Assembly (NCBI GenBank): GCA_024529925.1
Contig: JAFEUB010000726.1
Location: forward strand, 1 to 64,000
Reading direction: 5' to 3'
DNA from: Ophthalmolycus amberensis
Taxonomy: Eukaryota > Chordata > Actinopteri > Perciformes > Zoarcidae
Length of the DNA stretch: 64,000 nt
Numbering within the stretch: the stretch's first letter is position 1; every line of letters begins with the position of its first letter. The notes beneath the pieces are model-generated. The model worked only from the letters and a program-made list of their open reading frames with translations, searched no databases and was not told where the DNA came from. Made by a program: the position numbers and the translations under genes. Positions 43,070 to 54,018 of the stretch are shown one piece after another.

Positions 43070-43142
43070 TGCCGAAACCCGGGATTGAACCAGGGACATT
43101 TAGATCTAAAGTCTAACGCTCTCCCAACTGAGCTATATCGGC
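43070..43142 (-). tRNA. Suppressor-type tRNA, anticodon UUA (ochre), copy 122
   Basis: The plus strand reads AGATCTAAAGTCTAAC in place of AGATCTTCAGTCTAAC, so the loop is CTTTAGA and the anticodon is UUA, which pairs with the UAA stop codon. G37 and all stems are kept apart from U6·U67; A and B boxes are intact; TTTT 43053-43056. Two adjacent anticodon bases changed together. Charging with Phe would suffer because G34 and A35 are PheRS identity bases. It may be a silent copy, a read-through tRNA or an assembly error. Confidence 0.85.
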
Positions 43143-43403
43143 ACAAAAAGTGTACCTGGAGTGGCGCTCAGACAACATACAAAGCATCTGGAAAAAATTG
43201 CCGGACATTTCTGGGAAAAGCAACTATTCATGAAACATCAAGAGGCTCTTGCAATGTCGCTTAGCATCGGACTAGCTTAGCTCCAGTTTACAATTCAAAA
43301 CAATCCAACACTGAAGACTCCATAAAGCACCGAACTTACTCTACTATATGCCAACAAAGGAACATTTAACGAGGCAATATGTCCCCAAAACACAACTTCC
43401 AGC

Positions 43404-43476
43404 TGCCGAAACCCGGGATTGAACCAGGCACATTTAGATCTTCAGTCTAACGCTCTCCCAACTGAGCTTTTTTGGA
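43404..43476 (-). tRNA. tRNA-Phe-like, copy 123, probable pseudogene
   Basis: G1 to T and G4 to A break the acceptor stem, T8 to A removes an invariant base and the start of the A box, and C48 is G. TTTT 43387-43390. Confidence 0.65.
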
Positions 43477-43737
43477 ACAAAAAGTCTACCTGGAGTGGCG
43501 CTCAGACAACATACAAAGCATCTGGAAAAAATTGCCGGACATTTCTGGGAAAAGCAACTATTCATGAACCATTAAGTGGCTCTTGCAATGTCGCTGAGCA
43601 TCGGACTAGCTTAGCTCCAGTTTACAATTCAAAACAATCCAACACTGAAGACTCCATAAAGCACCCAACTTACTCTACCATATGCCAACAAAGGAACATT
43701 TAACAAGGCAATATGTCCCCAAAACACAACTACCAGC

Positions 43738-43810
43738 TGCCGAAACCCGGGATTGAACCAGGGACATTTAGATCTTCAGTCTAACGCTCTCCCAAATGAG
43801 CTATTTCGGC
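43738..43810 (-). tRNA. tRNA-Phe-GAA: tRNA-Phe (GAA), copy 124, U15 variant
   Basis: G15 to T removes the Levitt pair purine and changes the A box. TTTT 43721-43724. Confidence 0.87.
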
Positions 43811-44072
43811 ACAAAAAGGGTGTCTGGAGTGGCTCTCAGACATCATACAAAGCATCTGGAAAAAAATTGCCGGACATTTCTGGGAAAAGCAACTATTCAT
43901 GAAACATCAAGAAGCTCTTGCAATGTCGCTTAGCATCGGACTAGCTTAGCTCCAGTTTACAATTCAAAACAATCCAACACTGAAGACTCCATAAAGCACC
44001 CAACTTACTCTACTATATGCCAACAAAGGAACATTTAACGAGGAAATATGTCCCCAAAACACAACTTCCAGC

Positions 44073-44145
44073 TGCCGAAACCCGGGATTAAACCAGGGAC
44101 ATTTAGATCTTCAGTCTAACGCTCTCCCAACTGAGCTATTTCGGC
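44073..44145 (-). tRNA. tRNA-Phe-GAA: tRNA-Phe (GAA), copy 125, C56 lost
   Basis: C56 to T: the essential B-box cytosine and the G19-C56 pair are lost. Probably silent. TTTT 44056-44059. Confidence 0.8.
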
Positions 44146-44396
44146 ACAAAAACTCTACCTGGAGTGGCGCTCAGACAACATACAAAGCAACTGGAAAAAA
44201 TTGCCGGACATTTCTGGGAAAAGCAACTATCCATGAACCATGAAGTGGCTCTTGCACTGTCGCTTAGCATCGGACTAGCTTAGCTCTAGTTTACAATTCA
44301 ACACTGAAGACTCCAACCAGCACTCAACTTACTCTACCATATGCCAACAAAGGAACATTTAACAAGGCAATATGTCCCCAAAACACAACTTCCAGC

Positions 44397-44469
44397 TGCC
44401 GAAACCCGGGATTGAACCAGGCACATTTAGATCTTCAGTCTAACGCTCTCCCAACTGAGCTATTTCGGC
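44397..44469 (-). tRNA. tRNA-Phe-GAA: tRNA-Phe (GAA), copy 126, G48 variant
   Basis: G15·G48; TTTT 44380-44383. Confidence 0.9.
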
Positions 44470-44730
44470 ACAAAAAGTCTACCTGGAGTGGCGCTCAGAC
44501 AACATACAAAGCATCTGGAAAAAATTGCCGGACATTTCTGGGAAAAGCAACTATTCATGAACCATCAAGTGGCTCTTGCAATGTCGCTGAGCATCGGACT
44601 AGCTTAGCTCCAGTTTACAATTCAAAACAATCCAACACTGAAGACTCCATAAAGCACCCAACTTACTCTACCATATGCCGACAAAGGAACATTTAACGAG
44701 GCAATATGTCCCCAAAACACGACTTCCAGC

Positions 44731-44803
44731 TGCCGAAACCCGGGATTGAACCAGGGACATTTAGATCTTCAGTCTAACGCTCTCCCAACTGAGCTATTTC
44801 GGC
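44731..44803 (-). tRNA. tRNA-Phe-GAA: tRNA-Phe (GAA), copy 127
   Basis: Consensus sequence; TTTT 44714-44717. Trailer marker GTCGTG shared with copy 141. Confidence 0.95.
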
Positions 44804-45054
44804 ACAAAAAGTCTACCAGGAGTGGCGCTCAGACAACATACAAAGCATCTGGAAAAAATTGCCGGACATTTCTGGGAAAAGCAACTATTCATGAAACATC
44901 AACTGGCTCTTGCAATGTCGCTTAGCATCGGACTAGCTTAGCTCCAGTTTACAATTCAACACTGAAGACTCCATACAGCACTCAACTTACTCTACCATAT
45001 GCCAACAAAGGAACATTTAACAAGGCAATATGTCCCCAAAACACAACTACCAGC

Positions 45055-45127
45055 TGCCGAAACCCGGGATTGAACCAGGGACATTTAGATCTTCAGTCTA
45101 ACGCTCTCCCAACTGAGCTATTTCGGC
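45055..45127 (-). tRNA. tRNA-Phe-GAA: tRNA-Phe (GAA), copy 128
   Basis: Consensus sequence; TTTT 45038-45041. Confidence 0.95.
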
Positions 45128-45388
45128 ACAAAAAGGGTGTCTGGAGTGGCTCTCAGACAACATACAAAGCATCTGGAAAAAATTGCCGGACATTTCTGGG
45201 AAAAGCAACTATTCATGAAACATCAACTGGCTCTTGCAATGTCGCTTAGCATCGGACTAGCTTAGCTCCAGTTTACAATTCAAAACAATCCAACACTGAA
45301 GACTCCATAAAGCACCCAACTTACTCTACTATATGCCAACAAAGGAACATTTAACGAGGCAATATGTCCCCAAAACACAACTTCCAGC

Positions 45389-45461
45389 TGCCGAAACCCG
45401 GGATTGAACCAGGGACATTTAGATCTTCAGTCTAACGCTCTCCCAACTGAGCTATTTCGGC
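45389..45461 (-). tRNA. tRNA-Phe-GAA: tRNA-Phe (GAA), copy 129
   Basis: Consensus sequence; TTTT 45372-45375. Confidence 0.95.
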
Positions 45462-45722
45462 ACAAAAAGTCTACCTGGAGTGGCGCTCAGACAACATACA
45501 AAGCATCTGGAAAAAATTGCCGGACATTTCTGGGAAAAGCAACTATTCATGAACCATCAAGTGGCTCTTGCAATGTCGCTGAGCATCGGACTAGCTTAGC
45601 TCCAGTTTACAATTCAAAACAATCCAACACTGAAGACTCCATAAAGCACCCAACTTACTCTACCATATGCCGACAAAGGAACATTTAACGAGGCAATATG
45701 TCCCCAAAACACAACTTCCAGC

Positions 45723-45795
45723 TGCCGAAACCCGGGATTGAACCAGGGACATTTAGATCTTCAGTCTAACGCTCTCCCAACTGAGCTATTTCGGC
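45723..45795 (-). tRNA. tRNA-Phe-GAA: tRNA-Phe (GAA), copy 130
   Basis: Consensus sequence; TTTT 45706-45709. Confidence 0.95.
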
Positions 45796-46047
45796 ACAAA
45801 AAGTCTACCTGGAGTGGCGCTCAGACAACATACAAAGCATCTGGAAAAAAATTGCCGGACATTTCTGGGAAAAGCAACTATTCATGAAACATCAACTGGC
45901 TCTTGCAATGTCGCTTAGCATCGGACTAGCTTAGCTCCAGTTTACAATTCAACACTGAAGACTCCACACAGCACTCAATTTACTCTACCACATGCCAACA
46001 AAGGAACATTTAACAAGGCAATATGTCCCCAAAACACAACTACCAGC

Positions 46048-46120
46048 TGCCGAAACCCGGGATTGAACCAGGGACATTTAGATTTTCAGTCTAACGCTCT
46101 CCCAACTGAGCTATTTCCGC
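46048..46120 (-). tRNA. tRNA-Phe-GAA: tRNA-Phe (GAA), copy 131, A37 and G3 variant
   Basis: G37 to A removes the wybutosine site; C3 to G gives a G3·G70 mismatch. TTTT 46031-46034. Confidence 0.84.
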
Positions 46121-46381
46121 ACAAAAAGTCTACCTGGAGTGGCGCTCAGACAACATACAAAGCATCTGGAAAAAATTGCCGGACATTTCTGGGAAAAGCA
46201 ACTATTCATGAAACATCAAGAGGCTCTTGCAATGTCGCTTAGCATCGGACTAGCTTAGCTCCAGTTTACAATTCAAAACAATCCAACACTGAAGACTCCA
46301 TAAAGCACCCAACTTACTCTACTATATGCCAACAAAGGAACATTTAACGAGGCAATATGTCCCCAAAACACAACTACCAGC

Positions 46382-46454
46382 TGCCGAAACCCGGGATTGA
46401 ACCAGGGACATTTAGATCTTCAGTCTAACGCTCTCCCAACTGAGCTATTTCGGC
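46382..46454 (-). tRNA. tRNA-Phe-GAA: tRNA-Phe (GAA), copy 132
   Basis: Consensus sequence; TTTT 46365-46368. Confidence 0.95.
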
Positions 46455-46705
46455 ACAAAAAGTCTACCTGGAGTGGCGCTCAGACAACATACAAAGCATC
46501 TGGAAAAAATTGCCGGACATTTCTGGGAAAAGCAACTATTCATGAAACATCAACTGGCTCTTGCAATGTCGCTTAGCATCGGACTAGCTTAGCTCCAGTT
46601 TACAATTCAACACTGAAGACTCCATACAGCACTCAACTTACTCTACCATATGCCAACAAAGGAACATTTAACAAGGCAATATGTCCCCAAAACACAACTT
46701 CCAGC

Positions 46706-46778
46706 TGCCGAAACCCGGGATTGAACCAGGGACATTTAGATCTTCAGTCTAACGCTCTCCCAACTGAGCTATATCGGC
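46706..46778 (-). tRNA. tRNA-Phe-GAA: tRNA-Phe (GAA), copy 133, U6 variant
   Basis: U6·U67 mismatch; TTTT 46689-46692. Confidence 0.9.
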
Positions 46779-47029
46779 ACAAAAAGTGTACCTGGAGTGG
46801 CGCTCAGACAACATACAAAGCATCTGGAAAAAATTGCCGGACATTTCTGGGAAAAGCAACTATTCATGAAACATCAAGAGGCTCTTGCAATGTCGCTTAG
46901 CATCGGACTAGCTTAGCTCCAGTTTACAATTCAACACTGAAGACTCCATACAGCACTCAACTTACTCTACCATATGCCAACAAAGGAACATTTAACAAGG
47001 CAATATGTCCCCAAAACACAACTTCCAGC

Positions 47030-47102
47030 TGCCGAAACCCAGGATTGAACCAGGGACATTTAGATCTTCAGTCTAACGCTCTCCCAACTGAGCTATATCG
47101 GC
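47030..47102 (-). tRNA. tRNA-Phe-GAA: tRNA-Phe (GAA), copy 134, U6 and U62 variant
   Basis: U6·U67 mismatch and G52·U62 wobble; TTTT 47013-47016. Confidence 0.88.
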
Positions 47103-47353
47103 ACAAAAAGTGTACCTGGAGTGGCGCTCAGACAACATACAAAGCAACTGGAAAAAATTGCCGGACATTTCTGGGAAAAGCAACTATCCATGAACCATGA
47201 AGTGGCTCTTGCACTGTCGCTTAGCATCGGACTAGCTTAGCTCTAGTTTACAATTCAACACTGAAGACTCCAACCAGCACTCAACTTACTCTACCATATG
47301 CCAACAAAGGAACATTTAACAAGGCAATATGTCCCCAAAACACAACTTCCAGC

Positions 47354-47426
47354 TGCCGAAACCCGGGATTGAACCAGGCACATTTAGATCTTCAGTCTAA
47401 CGCTCTCCCAACTGAGCTATATCGGC
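47354..47426 (-). tRNA. tRNA-Phe-GAA: tRNA-Phe (GAA), copy 135, U6 and G48 variant
   Basis: Two class markers (U6 and G48) are combined in one gene, as expected from crossing-over or conversion inside the gene. TTTT 47337-47340. Confidence 0.87.
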
Positions 47427-47687
47427 ACAAAAAGTGTACCTGGAGTGGCGCTCAGACAACATACAAAGCATCTGGAAAAAATTGCCGGACATTTCTGGGA
47501 AAAGCAACTATTCATGAAACATCAAGAGGCTCTTGCAATGTCGCTTAGCATCCGACTAGCTTAGCTCCAGTTTACAATTCAAAACAATCCAACACTGAAG
47601 ACTCCATAAAGCACCCAACTTACTCTACTATATGCCAACAAAGGAACATTTAACGAGGCAATATGTCCCCAAAACACAACTCCCAGC

Positions 47688-47760
47688 TGCCGAAACCCGG
47701 GACTGAACCAGGGACATTTAGATCTTCAGTCTAACGCTCTCCCAACTGAGCTATTTCGGC
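47688..47760 (-). tRNA. tRNA-Phe-GAA: tRNA-Phe (GAA), copy 136, G58 variant
   Basis: A58 to G removes the invariant m1A58 site and the U54-A58 pair. TTTT 47671-47674. Confidence 0.83.
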
Positions 47761-48021
47761 ACAAAAAGTCTACCTGGAGTGGCGCTCAGACAACATACAA
47801 AGCATCTGGAAAAAATTGCCGGACATTTCTGGGAAAAGCAACTATTCATGAACCATCAAGTGGCTCTTGCAATGTCGCTGAGCATCGGACTAGCTTAGCT
47901 CCAGTTTACAATTCAAAACAATCCAACACTGAAGACTCCATAAAGCACCCAACTTACTCTACCATATGCCGACAAAGGAACATTTAACGAGGCAATATGT
48001 CCCCAAAACACAACTTCCAGC

Positions 48022-48094
48022 TGCCGAAACCCGGGATTGAACCAGGGACATTTAGATCTTCAGTCTAACGCTCTCCCAACTGAGCTATTTCGGC
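48022..48094 (-). tRNA. tRNA-Phe-GAA: tRNA-Phe (GAA), copy 137
   Basis: Consensus sequence; TTTT 48005-48008. Confidence 0.95.
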
Positions 48095-48345
48095 ACAAAA
48101 AGTCTACCTGGAGTGGCGCTCAGACAACATACAAAGCATCTGGAAAAAATTGCCGGACATTTCTGGGAAAAGCAACTATTCATGAAACATCAACTGGCTC
48201 TTGCAATGTCGCTTAGCATCGGACTAGCTTAGCTCCAGTTTACAATTCAACACTGAAGACTCCATACAGCACTCAACTTACTCTACCATATGCCAACAAA
48301 GGAACATTTAACAAGGCAATATGTCCCCAAAACACAACTACCAGC

Positions 48346-48418
48346 TGCCGAAACCCGGGATTGAACCAGGGACATTTAGATCTTCAGTCTAACGCTCTCC
48401 CAACTGAGCTATTTCGGC
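48346..48418 (-). tRNA. tRNA-Phe-GAA: tRNA-Phe (GAA), copy 138
   Basis: Consensus sequence; TTTT 48329-48332. Confidence 0.95.
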
Positions 48419-48669
48419 ACAAAAAGGGTGTCTGGAGTGGCTCTCAGACAACATACAAAGCATCTGGAAAAAATTGCCGGACATTTCTGGGAAAAGCAAC
48501 TATTCATGAAACATCAACTGGCTCTTGCAATGTCGCTTAGCATCGGACTAGCTTAGCTCCAGTTTACAATTCAACACTGAAGACTCCATACAGCACTCAA
48601 CTTACTCTACCATATGCCAACAAAGGAACATTTAACAAGGCAATATGTCCCCAAAACACAACTTCCAGC

Positions 48670-48742
48670 TGCCGAAACCCGGGATTGAACCAGGGACATT
48701 TAGATCTTCAGTCTAACGCTCTCCCAACTGAGCTATATCGGC
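48670..48742 (-). tRNA. tRNA-Phe-GAA: tRNA-Phe (GAA), copy 139, U6 variant
   Basis: U6·U67 mismatch; TTTT 48653-48656. Confidence 0.9.
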
Positions 48743-49003
48743 ACAAAAAGTGTACCTGGAGTGGCGCTCAGACAACATACAAAGCATCTGGAAAAAATTG
48801 CCAGACATTTCTGGGAAAAGCAACTATTCATGAAACATCAAGAGGCTCTTGCAATGTCGCTTAGCATCGGACTAGCTTAGCTCCAGTTTACAATTCAAAA
48901 CAATCCAACACTGAAGACTCCATAAAGCACCCAACTTACTCTACTATATGCCAACAAAGGAACATTTAACGAGGCAATATGTCCCCAAAACACAACTTCC
49001 AGC

Positions 49004-49076
49004 TGCCGAAACCCGGGATTGAACCAGGGACATTTAGATCTTCAGTCTAACGCTCTCCCAACTGAGCTATTTCGGC
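49004..49076 (-). tRNA. tRNA-Phe-GAA: tRNA-Phe (GAA), copy 140
   Basis: Consensus sequence; TTTT 48987-48990. Confidence 0.95.
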
Positions 49077-49337
49077 ACAAAAAGTCTACCTGCAGTGGCG
49101 CACAGACAACATACAAAGCATCTGGAAAAAATTGCCGGACATTTCTGGGAAAAGCAACTATTCATGAACCATCAAGTGGCTCTTGCAATGTCGCTGAGCA
49201 TCGGACTAGCTTAGCTCTAGTTTACAATTCAAAACAATCCAACACTGAAGACTCCATAAAGCACCCAACTTACTCTACCATATGCCGACAAAGGAACATT
49301 TAACGAGGCAATATGTCCCCAAAACACGACTTCCAGC

Positions 49338-49410
49338 TGCCGAAACCAGGGATTGAACCAGGGACATTTAGATCTTCAGTCTAACGCTCTCCCAACTGAG
49401 CTATTTCGGC
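49338..49410 (-). tRNA. tRNA-Phe-GAA: tRNA-Phe (GAA), copy 141, U63 variant
   Basis: G63 to T gives a U51·U63 mismatch mid T stem. TTTT 49321-49324. Confidence 0.88.
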
Positions 49411-49661
49411 ACAAAAAGTCTACCAGGAGTGGCGCTCAGACAACATACAAAGCATCTGGAAAAAATTGCCGGACATTTCTGGGAAAAGCAACTATTCATG
49501 AAACATCAACTGGCTCTTGCAATGTCGCTTAGCATCGGACTAGCTTAGCTCCAGTTTACAATTCAACACTGAAGACTCCATACAGCACTCAACTTACTCT
49601 ACCATATGCCAACAAAGGAACATTTAACAAGGCAATATGTCCCCAAAACACAACTACCAGC

Positions 49662-49734
49662 TGCCGAAACCCGGGATTGAACCAGGGACATTTAGATCTT
49701 CAGTCTAACGCTCTCCCAACTGAGCTATTTCGGC
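49662..49734 (-). tRNA. tRNA-Phe-GAA: tRNA-Phe (GAA), copy 142
   Basis: Consensus sequence; TTTT 49645-49648. Confidence 0.95.
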
Positions 49735-49995
49735 ACAAAAAGGGTGTCTGGAGTGGCTCTCAGACAACATACAAAGCATCTGGAAAAAATTGCCGGACAT
49801 TTCTGGGAAAAGCAACTATTCATGAAACATCAACTGGCTCTTGCAATGTCGCTTAGCATCGGACTAGCTTAGCTCCAGTTTACAATTCAAAACAATCCAA
49901 CACTGAAGACTCCATAAAGCACCCAACTTACTCTACTATATGCCAACAAAGGAACATTTAACGAGGCAATATGTCCCCAAAACACAACTTCCAGC

Positions 49996-50068
49996 TGCCG
50001 AAACCCGGGATTGAACTAGGGACATTTAGATCTTCAGTCTAACGCTCTCCCAACTGAGCTATTTCGGC
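49996..50068 (-). tRNA. tRNA-Phe-GAA: tRNA-Phe (GAA), copy 143, A52 variant
   Basis: G52 to A (A52·C62) in the T stem and B box. TTTT 49979-49982. Confidence 0.87.
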
Positions 50069-50329
50069 ACAAAAAGTCTACCTGGAGTGGCGCTCAGACA
50101 ACATACAAAGCATCTGGAAAAAATTGCCGGACATTTCTGGGAAAAGCAACTATTCATGAACCATCAAGTGGCTCTTGCAATGTCGCTGAGCATCGGACTA
50201 GCTTAGCTCCAGTTTACAATTCAAAACAATCCAACACTGAAGACTCCATAAAGCACCCAACTTACTCTACCATATGCCGACAAAGGAACATTTAACGAGG
50301 CAATATGTCCCCAAAACACAACTTCCAGC

Positions 50330-50402
50330 TGCCGAAACCCGGGATTGAACCAGGGACATTTAGATCTTCAGTCTAACGCTCTCCCAACTGAGCTATTTCG
50401 GC
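50330..50402 (-). tRNA. tRNA-Phe-GAA: tRNA-Phe (GAA), copy 144
   Basis: Consensus sequence; TTTT 50313-50316. Confidence 0.95.
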
Positions 50403-50654
50403 ACAAAAAGTCTACCTGGAGTGGCGCTCAGACAACATACAAAGCATCTGGAAAAAAATTGCCGGACATTTCTGGGAAAAGCAACTATTCATGAAACATC
50501 AACTGGCTCTTGCAATGTCGCTTAGCATCGGACTAGCTTAGCTCCAGTTTACAATTCAACACTGAAGACTCCACACAGCACTCAATTTACTCTACCATAT
50601 GCCAACAAAGGAACATTTAACAAGGCAATATGTCCCCAAAACACAACTACCAGC

Positions 50655-50727
50655 TGCCGAAACCCGGGATTGAACCAGGGACATTTAGATCTTCAGTCTA
50701 ACGCTCTCCCAACTGAGCTATTTCGGC
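50655..50727 (-). tRNA. tRNA-Phe-GAA: tRNA-Phe (GAA), copy 145
   Basis: Consensus sequence; TTTT 50638-50641. Confidence 0.95.
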
Positions 50728-50988
50728 ACAAAAAGTCTACCTGGAGTGGCGCTCAGACAACATACAAAGCATCTGGAAAAAATTGCCGGACATTTCTGGG
50801 AAAAGCAACTATTCATGAAACATCAAGAGGCTCTTGCAATGTCGCTTAGCATCGGACTAGCTTAGCTCCAGTTTACAATTCAAAACAATCCAACACTGAA
50901 GACTCCATAAAGCACCCAACTTACTCTACTATATGCCAACAAAGGAACATTTAACGAGGCAATATGTCCCCAAAACACAACTACCAGC

Positions 50989-51061
50989 TGCCGAAACCCG
51001 GGATTGAACCAGGGACATTTAGATCTTCAGTCTAACGCTCTCCCAACTGAGCTATTTCGGC
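50989..51061 (-). tRNA. tRNA-Phe-GAA: tRNA-Phe (GAA), copy 146
   Basis: Consensus sequence; TTTT 50972-50975. Confidence 0.95.
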
Positions 51062-51312
51062 ACAAAAAGTCTACCTGGAGTGGCGCTCAGACAACATACA
51101 AAGCATCTGGAAAAAATTGCCGGACATTTCTGGGAAAAGCAACTATTCATGAAACATCAACTGGCTCTTGCAATGTCGCTTAGCATCGGACTAGCTTAGC
51201 TCCAGTTTACAATTCAACACTGAAGACTCCATACAGCACTCAACTTACTCTACCATATGCCAACAAAGGAACATTTAACAAGGCAATATGTCCCCAAAAC
51301 ACAACTTCCAGC

Positions 51313-51385
51313 TGCCGAAACCCGGGATTGAACCAAGGACATTTAGATCTTCAGTCTAACGCTCTCCCAACTGAGCTATATCGGC
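51313..51385 (-). tRNA. tRNA-Phe-GAA: tRNA-Phe (GAA), copy 147, U6 and U50 variant
   Basis: U6·U67 mismatch and U50·G64 wobble; TTTT 51296-51299. Confidence 0.88.
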
Positions 51386-51636
51386 ACAAAAAGTGTACCT
51401 GGAGTGGCGCTCAGACAACATACAAAGCATCTGGAAAAAATTGCTGGACATTTCTGGGAAAAGCAACTATTCATGAAACATCAAGAGGCTCTTGCAATGT
51501 CGCTTAGCATCGGACTAGCTTAGCTCCAGTTTACAATTCAACACTGAAGACTCCATACAGCACTCAACTTACTCTACCATATGCCAACAAAGGAACATTT
51601 AACAAGGCAATATGTCCCCAAAACACAACTTCCAGC

Positions 51637-51709
51637 TGCCGAAACCCAGGATTGAACCAGGGACATTTAGATCTTCAGTCTAACGCTGTCCCAACTGAGC
51701 TATATCGGC
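51637..51709 (-). tRNA. tRNA-Phe-GAA: tRNA-Phe (GAA), copy 148, U6, C22 and U62 variant
   Basis: G22 to C breaks D-stem pair 13-22; also U6·U67 and G52·U62. Same haplotype as copies 155 and 158. TTTT 51620-51623. Confidence 0.82.
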
Positions 51710-51970
51710 ACAAAAAGTGTACCTGGAGTGGCGCTCAGACAACATACAAAGCATCTGGAAAAAATTGCCAGACATTTCTGGGAAAAGCAACTATTCATGA
51801 AACATCAAGAGGCTCTTGCAATGTCGCTTAGCATCGGACTAGCTTAGCTCCAGTTTACAATTCAAAACAATCCAACACTGAAGACTCCATAAAGCACCCA
51901 ACTTACTCTACTATATGCCAACAAAGGAACATTTAACGAGGCAATATGTCCCCAAAACACAACTACCAGC

Positions 51971-52043
51971 TGCCGAAACCCGGGATTGAACCAGGGACAT
52001 TTAGATCTTCAGTCTAACGCTCTCCCAACTGAGCTATTTCGGC
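51971..52043 (-). tRNA. tRNA-Phe-GAA: tRNA-Phe (GAA), copy 149
   Basis: Consensus sequence; TTTT 51954-51957. Confidence 0.95.
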
Positions 52044-52294
52044 ACAAAAAGTCTACCAGGAGTGGCGCTCAGACAACATACAAAGCATCTGGAAAAAATT
52101 GCCGGACATTTCTGGGAAAAGCAACTATTCATGAAACATCAACTGGCTCTTGCAATGTCGCTTAGCATCGGACTAGCTTAGCTCCAGTTTACAATTCAAC
52201 ACTGAAGACTCCATACAGCACTCAACTTACTCTACCATATGCCAACAAAGGAACATTTAACAAGGCAATATGTCCCCAAAACACAACTACCAGC

Positions 52295-52367
52295 TGCCGA
52301 AACCCGGGATTGAACCAGGGACATTTAGATCTTCAGTCTAACGCTCTCCCAACTGAGCTATTTCGGC
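52295..52367 (-). tRNA. tRNA-Phe-GAA: tRNA-Phe (GAA), copy 150
   Basis: Consensus sequence; TTTT 52278-52281. Confidence 0.95.
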
Positions 52368-52628
52368 ACAAAAAGGGTGTCTGGAGTGGCTCTCAGACAA
52401 CATACAAAGCATCTGGAAAAAATTGCCGGACATTTCTGGGAAAAGCAACTATTCATGAAACATCAACTGGCTCTTGCAATGTCGCTTAGCATCGGACTAG
52501 CTTAGCTCCAGTTTACAATTCAAAACAATCCAACACTGAAGACTCCATAAAGCACCCAACTTACTCTACTATATGCCAACAAAGGAACATTTAACGAGGC
52601 AATATGTCCCCAAAACACAACTTCCAGC

Positions 52629-52701
52629 TGCCGAAACCCGGGATTGAACCAGGGACATTTAGATCTTCAGTCTAACGCTCTCCCAACTGAGCTATTTCGG
52701 C
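52629..52701 (-). tRNA. tRNA-Phe-GAA: tRNA-Phe (GAA), copy 151
   Basis: Consensus sequence; TTTT 52612-52615. Confidence 0.95.
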
Positions 52702-52962
52702 ACAAAAAGTCTACCTGGAGTGGCGCTCAGACAACATACAAAGCATCTGGAAAAAATTGCCAGACATTTCTGGGAAAAGCAACTATTCATGAACCATCAA
52801 GTGGCTCTTGCAATGTCGCTGAGCATCGGACTAGCTTAGCTCCAGTTTACAATTCAAAACAATCCAACACTGAAGACTCCATAAAGCACCCAACTTACTC
52901 TACCATATGCCGACAAAGGAACATTTAACGAGGCAATATGTCCCCAAAACACAACTTCCAGC

Positions 52963-53035
52963 TGCCGAAACCCGGGATTGAACCAGGGACATTTAGATCT
53001 TCAGTCTAACGCTCTCCCAACTGAGCTATTTCGGC
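52963..53035 (-). tRNA. tRNA-Phe-GAA: tRNA-Phe (GAA), copy 152
   Basis: Consensus sequence; TTTT 52946-52949. Confidence 0.95.
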
Positions 53036-53297
53036 ACAAAAAGTCTACCTGGAGTGGCGCTCAGACAACATACAAAGCATCTGGAAAAAAATTGCCGGAC
53101 ATTTCTGGGAAAAGCAACTATTCATGAAACATCAACTGGCTCTTGCAATGTCGCTTAGCATCGGACTAGCTTAGCTCCAGTTTACAATTCAAAACAATCC
53201 AACACTGAAGACTCCATAAAGCACCCAACTTACTCTACTATATGCCAACAAAGGAACATTTAACGAGGCAATATGTCCCCAAAACACAACTACCAGC

Positions 53298-53370
53298 TGC
53301 CGAAACCCGGGATTGAACCAGGGACATTTAGATCTTCAGTCTAAGGCTCTCCCAACTGAGCTATTTCGGC
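53298..53370 (-). tRNA. tRNA-Phe-GAA: tRNA-Phe (GAA), copy 153, C26 variant
   Basis: G26 to C removes the base normally dimethylated at the D/anticodon stem hinge. TTTT 53281-53284. Confidence 0.9.
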
Positions 53371-53621
53371 ACAAAAAGTCTACCTGGAGTGGCGCTCAGA
53401 CAACATACAAAGCATCTGGAAAAAATTGCCGGACATTTCTGGGAAAAGCAACTATTCATGAAACATCAACTGGCTCTTGCAATGTCGCTTAGCATCGGAC
53501 TAGCTTAGCTCCAGTTTACAATTCAACACTGAAGACTCCATACAGCACTCAACTTACTCTACCATATGCCAACAAAGGAACATTTAACAAGGCAATATGT
53601 CCCCAAAACACAACTTCCAGC

Positions 53622-53694
53622 TGCCGAAACCCGGGATTGAACCAAGGACATTTAGATCTTCAGTCTAACGCTCTCCCAACTGAGCTATATCGGC
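53622..53694 (-). tRNA. tRNA-Phe-GAA: tRNA-Phe (GAA), copy 154, U6 and U50 variant
   Basis: U6·U67 mismatch and U50·G64 wobble; TTTT 53605-53608. Confidence 0.88.
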
Positions 53695-53945
53695 ACAAAA
53701 AGTGTACCTGGAGTGGCGCTCAGACAACATACAAAGCATCTGGAAAAAATTGCCGGACATTTCTGGGAAAAGCAACTATTCATGAAACATCAAGAGGCTC
53801 TTGCAATGTCGCTTAGCATCGGACTAGCTTAGCTCCAGTTTACAATTCAACACTGAAGACTCCATACAGCACTCAACTTACTCTACCATATGCCAACAAA
53901 GGAACATTTAACAAGGCAATATGTCCCCAAAACACAACTTCCAGC

Positions 53946-54018
53946 TGCCGAAACCCAGGATTGAACCAGGGACATTTAGATCTTCAGTCTAACGCTGTCC
54001 CAACTGAGCTATATCGGC
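53946..54018 (-). tRNA. tRNA-Phe-GAA: tRNA-Phe (GAA), copy 155, U6, C22 and U62 variant
   Basis: Haplotype of copy 148; TTTT 53929-53932. Confidence 0.82.

Larger units (their letters stand above)
44397..51708. repeat. Block duplication with 4607 bp offset (copies 126-134 and 140-148)
   Basis: Nine successive units match at a constant 4607 bp offset, with shared markers ACACGAC and TACCAGGAGTGG in copies 127 and 141. The offset changes after copies 134/148, which marks the block end. Confidence 0.75.
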
